64,000 bases of DNA, taken from Heliocidaris tuberculata (Eukaryota; Echinodermata; Echinoidea; Camarodonta; Echinometridae). Below the pieces are notes generated by a model. It was not told where the DNA came from and did no database searches. It worked only from the letters and a program-made list of their open reading frames with translations. The stretch lies in assembly GCA_025618425.1 (NCBI GenBank), contig CM046841.1, forward strand, positions 5,209,239 through 5,273,238. Reading direction: 5' to 3'. The position numbers were made by a program, and so were the translations under genes. Below, in pieces: positions 49,401-59,123 of this stretch; within the stretch, counting starts at the first letter, position 1; each line of letters starts with the position of its first letter.

Positions 49401-52400
49401 TTAAAACATATTATTTTCCATTTCTTATCTTTGTTGTCATAAGATAAGATACGAATATTACGGAATTAGAGATTTAAAATACATGCATGTATACTTAAAC
49501 ATTGCTTTAAACGGTAAACGTATTTCATACCGTAAGTATCTGACGGGTCATCTATGTTGTACTGCCCATTCCACTGTACAGAGACACTAACATTCTGCTC
49601 AAGGATGTTCTCATTATACATGTACTGAAATAAAAAGTTCATAGGTACAAATTAGATTACAATGTCCTATCTACAACACTTCTTACCGCATTTCCTCTAT
49701 TTTCCATGAGGTATAATCATATTAGTCTTCTTTTCAAGGTTGGCCATTTGTCAATTCGACAAACGCCACTTTGGGCCGTTATCCATTAATATAGTTACAA
49801 CTTGGTTTCATATCCATTTGGTCCAACAGAAAGATGGATCACAGGGGGCTTTTACGCAGGATCTGAATACAAGACTGCTGTTGCTGGAATGATTATCAGC
49901 CCAGCTGGACACTAGACTAATTATTACTAGACCAATCTGGTATTAGATAAAATGGGTATAGAAGAAATATGATAAGGCCAGCTGGATAAAGGACAATCTG
50001 GCATTTTAGTAAGTGGCAAAAGAACATATAGATGAAAGGTAAATGCAAGGCATACAATTGTACATGGTATAGCGTATAATTGCATATAACGCTATATATG
50101 CTTACTGATTATTTTTTCTTCTTCTTCTTTTTTTCATTTTTCTTTTTTTTTTCCTGGGGGGGGGGTATCAATCATGTGCATTACTTTGAGATAAATTTTG
50201 GAAGAATTATACCAAAGTCCTAAACTTATTTACCTGTTCATTCGAGCAATGAATGTAAGATTGATTGGAGAAAACATTTGGTGCTCGCATCTCTACTTCA
50301 TCAATAAGAAGGATGCACTCAAAGGACTGGACCTGATAAAAATGTGAAATAAGGCATACTAGTTTCAGTAAAAGCCATGTATGATGCAAGTAGATGACAA
50401 GTGTTAAAATATGATTGTTGAAAAAAGCATGGAAAAGCATGTTCCTGTTTCAATAACACTTGCTTACGAAAAGGAGCACAATATATCGTTTATGAACACC
50501 TATTATCACATACAATCATGTATAATCAAATAGCAGACAGAGGAAAGTTGGTATATACTTGTACATTGTTTATAAGAAAATACAATCTTCAGACACTGAG
50601 ATACCAGTATTTGAACTGGTAAACGACGGGTTGAATACTTCCCCGATGGGGCATGATGAACGGCGCCACGTATTGTAGACCCCATTCAAGTTCTGCTAAT
50701 TTCCCAAGGCCTTCTAACAAAAAAAAAGGGGGGGCATGTCTGCCACTTGGATTCAACCTTCGTCTTGTACCACCCTCACCAAACTTAAATGGAATGCAGT
50801 TCCCTACCTTTGACTGATCGGTAGGTAGATTATTTGCCAAAAGTGAGTAGCTGGAAGCAACGCCGACTGGTAGAAAAAATGCTTTTGATGTCCCGATCAG
50901 TTGAGGGCAAAACTCCTGGCCTTTGTTTCCAGAACCTTCAAGGCTCTGTATGAAGAGACGAAACAAATAACTACAAAGGAAAAACAAATGAATGCTTCAA
51001 CTGAAATGTAGTAACTGAAATGAAGATAGTCTACTTGTATCATTATTTGTTTTCGAGACTTGATTATAAATGATGATGTTCAAGAGTTAAATCAAAATGT
51101 CATGGTAACATTCATCAAAATAAAGCAGATTAGATTTTGCCATGTCCGTTAATGCTGACATGTACGTGAATGTAAAATGCTACATATAGCATTCATTCAT
51201 TATCTTAAGGTATTAATTAAATTTGAATCAAAAACCCTTTCACTTTTACTTTTGAAAACAATCTGCAATCTAATGAATTGAATTACAATAGCAGGAATAT
51301 TGTTGAAGGTTAAGGATTTTCTTAATAGTTTACATTATTTCCAATAATCACGGTATCACCGAACAAATGACATGAGCTGCTATCATCCGTACACCTGTTA
51401 TTATAAACACACCAGTCACATGGCCAGGGACTTGATACACAAGATGAGCAACTACAAGAAATGAGAAAACATGTCAGTTACATATCATACTCTGCAATAC
51501 ACATTTGTATAATGTCACGAACTCTTGGTCGTTACTTTGTTCAAAATATTATTGCATCTATCATTAACACAACATTCCCCCAAGTATAATGTATTGTATT
51601 ATTATATTATTATTATTATTCATTCAATATTACAGTCATTACTTTATTACCATTAACATCTGACACTCTCTACCTATTTACCGTACATTTTACTTGATAT
51701 GAGATCTTTAACCGTATTGTTTTGTAACCGACTTTTATGCTTGTAAAATCCCAATTGTTATTGATCTAAAAGTGGGATAAACTTCAACTTCAAAAAATAA
51801 AAATAAATAAATAAATACTATAGAACTTACGATTTAAAGTACGTGCATTCAAACAATATTAACTCCGTGCTGACAAAGCCTACATCCGTTTCAGTTGAAA
51901 CAATGGAAAGCGTCAGTATTACGTGGTCCACTGGTATTACGCGGGGATAAGAAAAAAGATAATTCACGTTTTAATTTAAAAAAAACTTTCATACATTCAG
52001 CTATCCATAGTTGAATTTTCACATGTAAAATTCAACTGCTGACAGCCTTATGTTCTGACAACATTTACATGAATGGTTAAAAATATATCATTAATATCAG
52101 CCTAACTGCTTGGAAACTTCATTATTTTAGCCTGTTATGAAATATTGTCGGAACATAATATTTAACAACAATTTCATTAACACAGCCCTTAACCCTACTA
52201 TTTCTGACCACTATTCATATGAGTATAGGAGCAACGGTTAAACAAGTAAAAGTATACAAGTATTAGGATACAACCAGTGTTCATTCAAGGTTTTTAATGT
52301 CATTTGCAAATGAAAATAATATCATATTCTGGCTCTGAAAGAGACTTTAATGAAAAAGCGGGGAAGAAATAGATGAAAAGAAGCAGATCTAACTTACTTC

Positions 52401-55400
52401 CATCTGGTATTGTAAGTATTCTATTTGCCAGAGGAGATACGCACGTAACTATTCTGCCCGTAGTGTCAGCAATAACAACGTAGGAGCCAAAGGCACATCG
52501 GTATTGAAAGCTGTCTTTGAGGTCTGGCAGCTCTTGCACTGTAAAAATGATCTAGCACATAAAATGAATTAGTGCGTTGGTTTTCAGGGCAGTGATTAAA
52601 CCAAGTATGGTTTTTTGCAGGATTTTTTTCCTAAAACTCTCCCACTTTGAAAATATCATGTATTTAGTATTAAACTTTATTTTAGTCGTTCGTTCTGTTA
52701 CCCAATAGTAATTAGTATGTCACATCAGAATATGGATTGTCTGAAATACGGCATTTTCGCAAGACATTCAAATTCATAAAAGTTTGCCTATCGACGAAAT
52801 ATTACATTCATCCGCTAGTAATTGTATTTCAAATTTCAGAAAGTAGTCTGGATACATCAGGCGTTGTTAGGTCTGACAAACATTTCGCCTTGTCAGACCA
52901 AATAACACTTAACTGTAGGCAATCTGATGTCTGATTTTTTAAACATCTTTTAACATAATAGTTCGTCACTAGGCACATGAAAAAAAAAAAGAATTTAGGT
53001 ATTAAAGGAGTTTTGCGAATGGTATATTTTCGAAATAACTTGCTAGACATGAAATTAACCTACTTCTAGTTCTGTTTCTTGATGAGGAAGTCTATGATCA
53101 GGCTGGACATTGGTGATAGATACGCACTGCAAGGCATTGTAAGACAACCATCGAGTTGACTCGTCGGGGAAGGGGCATTCCTCATACCTTGTACATCTGT
53201 TGAGTAAATTCAAAATAAAAGTTAATGTTTGAGCTCGTCTCAGAGCTAGTAGATTACAGGCGCGTAGCTAGGGGGCAGTGGGGGCGGTCGCCTCCCCCCC
53301 CCCCCCAAAAAAAAAAAGTCAACTAAAAAAAAAAAAAGCGAGGGCGAAAAGGCGGGGGTAAGTGAGAGAAAAAAGGCTGGTCTAAAAAGGTGCTAAGAGC
53401 CCTTATCTTTCTCTAAAAAGGTGCTACGAGCTGTTATCTTTCGTGCTATCGTGCTCCCCTGTGAATTCGCACGCTTCGCGTGCTCACAACCGCCCCCTAA
53501 AATTAAATCCTTGCTACGCGGTTGGTAGATTTAATGTAATTCTTTCATGTGGTATTCTGAACAGTTGGTAATGGCCTAGCGCCATCAACGTTGCATTGTA
53601 ACAGTGAGTGGATTAAAAGATGGCTGACACCATCGATGATATATTCTCTCTTTTTTGTCATATTTATTTTTTACTTGGCCCATTTGTTATCTTTCTATTA
53701 ATTCCGCTACTTGTACCTGACATACTTAATTTTTATCTTGAAATTCAGTTCTGATGGGTTATCGGATATGGCAAAGGCAACACCGGGAGGTGTAAGCGTG
53801 AGACAGACAGAGATACAGAGTGAGAGAGAGAGGGAGAGGGGGACCGGCAAAGTACGAACACCGTGCATGATACGCGGCGCATTCACTTTATACACAAAAG
53901 GAAAATGGCAACACGTCTGTCGCTAGCCGACAGTATCGATGCTGAATACTAAACGAAAGTGCAACGTTTACTAAATACTACATAACACATATGTAATTCT
54001 GGTATGAATACTTTCTACATCTTTGAAAGGGTAATTCCAATTTATGTTTCCTATACGTTTACTTACCACATCTTTGATTTTAGTATAATCTGATCATTAT
54101 ATTATGTTAATAGCCCTACTAGAGTTAGAGCTTGATAACATATGGGAAACCGAAGTGACCGAATAGCTTGGAATGCAAATAAAATAACAATAAATATCAA
54201 TAAAACAAATTATATGGCGATTAAATCAAAAAGAAAACGGATAAATACGGAAGGTTTGATCAAAATGAAGGGCCACGTTCTGAATGAGGTTGAAGTTGCA
54301 TCCTTTGTTCGGATTCACATTGATAATTATTTAACCTGGAAGAATCGTAGAAATAGAACATATACAGTGCTCCCCAAAAAAGTCGAAATTATGTATCGGT
54401 TGAGACATTTTTTTCCACGTTACATACTATTATTGCTGTATCATTCTTTTGTTCAGCCACACATTTCCTATTGCCTTTAAGTCTGGGGATGTACGTATAG
54501 TTAATTTGTTGACAGAATATTCATTATAAAGAGAATGATTATTAGGGCTATTACCTTTAGTAGATTTATTAACACCGTCTGTGCCTTTATTTCTCGCATT
54601 GAAAATCTGAGATATTTACAAGTTTCACAAGTTTCTAACTGCTGCCTTCATGTATAAGTTAATACATTACAAACTTCCCTATTCTGTATATGAATATTGC
54701 CAGTTTTTCGATCACAGGGATGATACGAGACAAAAAGATAGAGGATGGAAAAAGGTCAATTTCATTCACGGTTCTAGAATATGGAATTCATTGCCCTTAA
54801 ATATTAAAGAGAAACCCTCTGTCAAAACATTTTGCAGGAAGTTAAGAGAAATAATGCTAATCATGCTAATGGAATATCTAGAGTGATGTATCTCAGTATA
54901 TTCATTTGTTTTGTTTTGTTTTGCCCGCCCCCCCCCCCCTCCTTTGGTATTTGTGAATATATATCCTGTAGTTTTATAGATGCAGGTATTTTGTTTATAC
55001 TCAGTGAACAAATTTTGGTTTTTTGCTTTTATTGATGTTGATTGCATGAGTGTATATACATACTCTTCTTGCCAATATTCCCTCATTCAATATATGATTA
55101 TTGTAAGTTTTTTGATAACCAATATGGTACAAGGCAGAAAGATGCTAAGACGCTACTCTTGCCTAGAGTGAGAACAGAGCATGGAAAAAAAATCGATATT
55201 ATTTGCAGGATCAGAAGTATGGAATAGTCTGCCGAAAGATATAAGAAGAAAATGCTCTTTCCATTCATTCTGTACAGCTACAAAAGATCATTTATTACAA
55301 GAGTATATTCAACACCCAATGTAAATACCACCTAACCTGTCTAGTGCAGATATTAGATACTCTATTTTATGTCATATAATATTTTTACAAATAATGTAAT

Positions 55401-58400
55401 CTATTTACAATATAGGTGTAATTTTCATATTTGTCTCAAGGGCGCCACGCCCTACTAGCAGTGCTAGTGGTGTCCTATTACCAAAGATTTGTTTTTCCAA
55501 TGTGTATTATTGTGATCAATTTTTGGTAATAAAGTTCTTTCATTCATTCATTCATTTACAGTTTTTTACTGATTATTGTAAGACCTTATTTGTTAGAGTA
55601 ATTGTATTCTTGAGAAGTACTTAGTGTTTTAAGTAGTCTTTAATTATATCACATTTACATAATTTGTTAGGGAACCACATGTTTATTAGCCATTTCAGCT
55701 ACTTCGTGGTCTCCCATTACCAATCACATTTGTAAATGCCTTGCAAATATGTTTCATAATATTGTTTCAGAAATGGTAATAAATTAATTCATTCATATAT
55801 AAAAAAACAAAAACAAAACAAGACATATCTAGTGAAAAAATGTACACATCTAATTAACTGTAATCCGAAGCTTTGGAAGTTATTTGCGAGAATATGTTTA
55901 TCGAGCACTCATCTAGATAAACATGATCATGTAGATCACAAATTTATATTCCTAATACATTCGAAAACATTATGCATTTATTTCGGACATGAGGTGCCCT
56001 ACATCACCTGGCTTCAAGAGTACACCATCCGCAGTAAGGGTCTCCATCATTTCTTCCATTCTCACCAATGCACTCTATACAGCTCTGGTACTGCCCACAG
56101 TTTGCCAACTCCATCGTGAGAACCTGAGGATTATTTTATATAAAAGCAGAGAATCATAAGGCAGATTGGTACTTTTAAAATTAAATGAAAAGTACTTATC
56201 ACTGGTCATGACAGTAAAGAGAGTCCCAAATCGGAAAAATAAAGAAATATATAGGTATTAAAAAGATACCTTCGTACTATTATCTACTTTAGGCTTATAG
56301 TTTATACATCATAACTGATCTAAAACAGGTATATTTGTAGACTCTCGTGATCATGGTGATTGGAGAAATATCACCCCCTGTAGGCAGGCCCGTAACACGA
56401 ATACGAATGAAATCTGACGAAAATGAATGGAGATATGTTAAAGGTGATTGACCATTGAACCTGTTGAATGACAATTCAATTATTATTATCTTTTACATAT
56501 GACATTTGGATGATTATTAATTCCTATCAGCCTATAGGACGAAATTGAAGTGCTCAATGATGCATTTTGATCTTTAAAAAGTGTTAGACTGGACAGGAAA
56601 TCCTGACAATACAAGGAGATAAATTGCTTAAAATACCATACAAAGATAACGTGGGAAGATAAGCAGTGATAAGCATGATAAGACTCAAATGGAATATGTG
56701 GTAATGGAATATAATAGTGAAATATAAAAACCATAGTGGAAAAGAGGAAGAGGGGGTATTTAATGTGTCTGTTCACTTCAAAATGGAAAATATTTCCAGC
56801 TCTCAAGTTGAATGGAGTACTCCTGGGGAACCCGGTCTAGTTATTCATGCCCTTAAAGATAAAGTAGAGTTTCGGTCATGCAGTTATATTGTGAAAGAAA
56901 TTGTCTCAAAGGAATTGGGAAAGGTTGACCTTGTCTACGTAAGAACTGTTTTATAAATTAAAGTGTTGTTTTGGAATCATCAAAATAGATAAGAAATTGA
57001 CCCAACCTCGCTGAGAAACACATGCATTGCACACAGACATGGGTATAAGGGACTACACACACCGTGGCATGAATGTTCGGCCCGAACATTTCAGCTATTT
57101 CTACTCATATTTCAAATATAAGAGCATTTGAAGAGCATTCCTTTCCAGGGGATGTTTCTGCTTATTATGTTCTTCCAAACTGACATAAAAGGAATGAGAA
57201 AGCTCACAAATTATTTTTCACCTTTCCCAGAACTCAAGATTCCTTTAAATTCTGGCGCTGTAATACATCCTGTTCAACCGGAGTGCCATGAGAGTATTTT
57301 ATAAAACATCTACTTCTTGGAAACTATATTCAGAAATAAAAAGATGCCCCAATATAACACTTGGGGTGTTTTGGAAATAAAATTTTTGAAATAACATAGT
57401 AAAGTGCGTTTTCCTTCGCTCGCTTCGCTCAATCACAAAAATTTGGAACGAGATAGTATTTATTTTGATAGGTCCATGAATATTCAATGTTATAACAATT
57501 TTGGGGCACGTCACTGCCTTATCGCCATGGCGCCCAGATATTAGGGTTACCTTACTTTCTATATTGCAAAGAGCAACGACAGATTAAAGTGCATTTTTCT
57601 TCGCTCGCTTCGCACGCTTGCAAATCTTAGAAATGAGATAGTTTCAGGCAGCGAAGTCCATGAATATTTCCATAGGATGTTATTGCAATATTCTGGCACG
57701 TCGATGCCCTATCGCCATGGCACCCGAATACTTGTAAGGTCCACTTTCTATATTGAAATGAGCAACAACAAATTCAAGTGCATTTTCCTCGCTCGCTCGC
57801 AAACCTTATAAACGAGCTAGTTTCAGGCAGCGAGGTCCATGAATATTTCCATAGGATGTTAATGCAATATTCAGGCACGTCGCTGCCCTATCACCATGGC
57901 ACCCGAATACTTATTAGGTCAACTTTCTATATTGAAATGAGCAACAGCAAAGTAAAGTTCATTTTTCTGGCTCGCTTCGATCGCTCGAAAACCTTATAAA
58001 CGAGATGGTTTCATGTAGCGAGGTCCATGGACATTCAATGTTATGACAATTTTCGGGCACGTCACTGTCCTGTCGCTATGGTGCCCACATATTACGTTTA
58101 CCTGTCTATAAAAGCACAACAGCAAAGGTCCCCCCCCCCCCCCCCCGTTCGCTTCACTTCCTAAAAACTTTATTAATATGAATGATTACTGACAACAAGA
58201 TGACCGGAGGTATAGCTTTACATTTCACCTATTGGTGATTAATGAAAAAAAATTGTCATTCAAAGGGAATCTTGAGTTCTGGGAAAGGTGAAAAATCATA
58301 TGTGAGCTTTTTCATTCTTTTTACGTCAGTTTGGAAGAACATCATAGTAGAAATGTCCCCTGAAAATGGTTGCTCTTCAGATGCTTTTATATTCGAAATA

Positions 58401-59079
58401 TGACTAGAAATAGCTAGAATATTCGGGCCGAACATTCATGCCACTTGTGTGTGTAGTCCCATATACCCATTTCTGTGTGCATTATACAGGGGCCGCGGAG
58501 CGTTTTTGAAAGTGGGGAAGTGGGGGGGGGGTGATCTTATTTCACTTATTAAGGACAATTTTCGAGCCTTTTTTCCGAAATGTTTTTAACGTGTCTACTC
58601 GAAAAAAGTGAGGGGGCTGCAGCACCCACCCCCTCCCCCGGTTCCGCGGCCCATATTATATGTGCTTTTCAGTGAGATTGGGTCACTTTCTTATTTATTT
58701 TGATGATTCAAAAAAAAAACACAGTATAAAACAATTCTTATGTAGACATGGTTAACCTTTCCCCATTCCTTTGAGACAGTTTCTTTCACAATGTAATTGC
58801 ATGACCAGAACTCTACTTTATTTTTAATTAGTACATTTTTATTTTTCTCTCACTCGCTTGGCTGGCTCGCAGTATTTAGAATCCTACACAGTGGTAGTAT
58901 ATGTTCGGGCTTCCCACCCGCCATCCCTACTGGGTCGCTTCGCTCCCTCAGAAAGGTCCACTTTTTCCAATGACGAACCCCCCCCCCCCCCCCGCAAAAA
59001 TCCTCGTTACGGGCCCGCTCTAGGACCACGTTTCGTAAAAACAACGCAAATTGTAAAAATCAACGCGAAAAGTAAAAAA

Positions 59080-59123
<44 letters not shown>

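Larger units (their letters stand above)
56860..58820. mobile_element. Large foldback transposon with internal satellites
   Basis: Left arm 56860-57253 and right arm 58257-58820 are inverted over about 395 bp, e.g. GTGAAAGAAATTGTCTCAAA (left) against TTTGAGACAGTTTCTTTCAC (right) and GGCCCGAACATT against CGGGCCGAACATT. The right arm is lengthened by the nested element at 58487-58650. The centre is a tandem array (57395-58135). Foldback-type layout; no transposase. Confidence 0.85.

Noticed and set aside
50640..50800. Extension of plexin exon 7 leftward in the same open frame
   Set aside because: The frame stays open, but the sequence loses plexin similarity after a good donor (AAG|GTAGGG), and exon 8 joins in phase 0.
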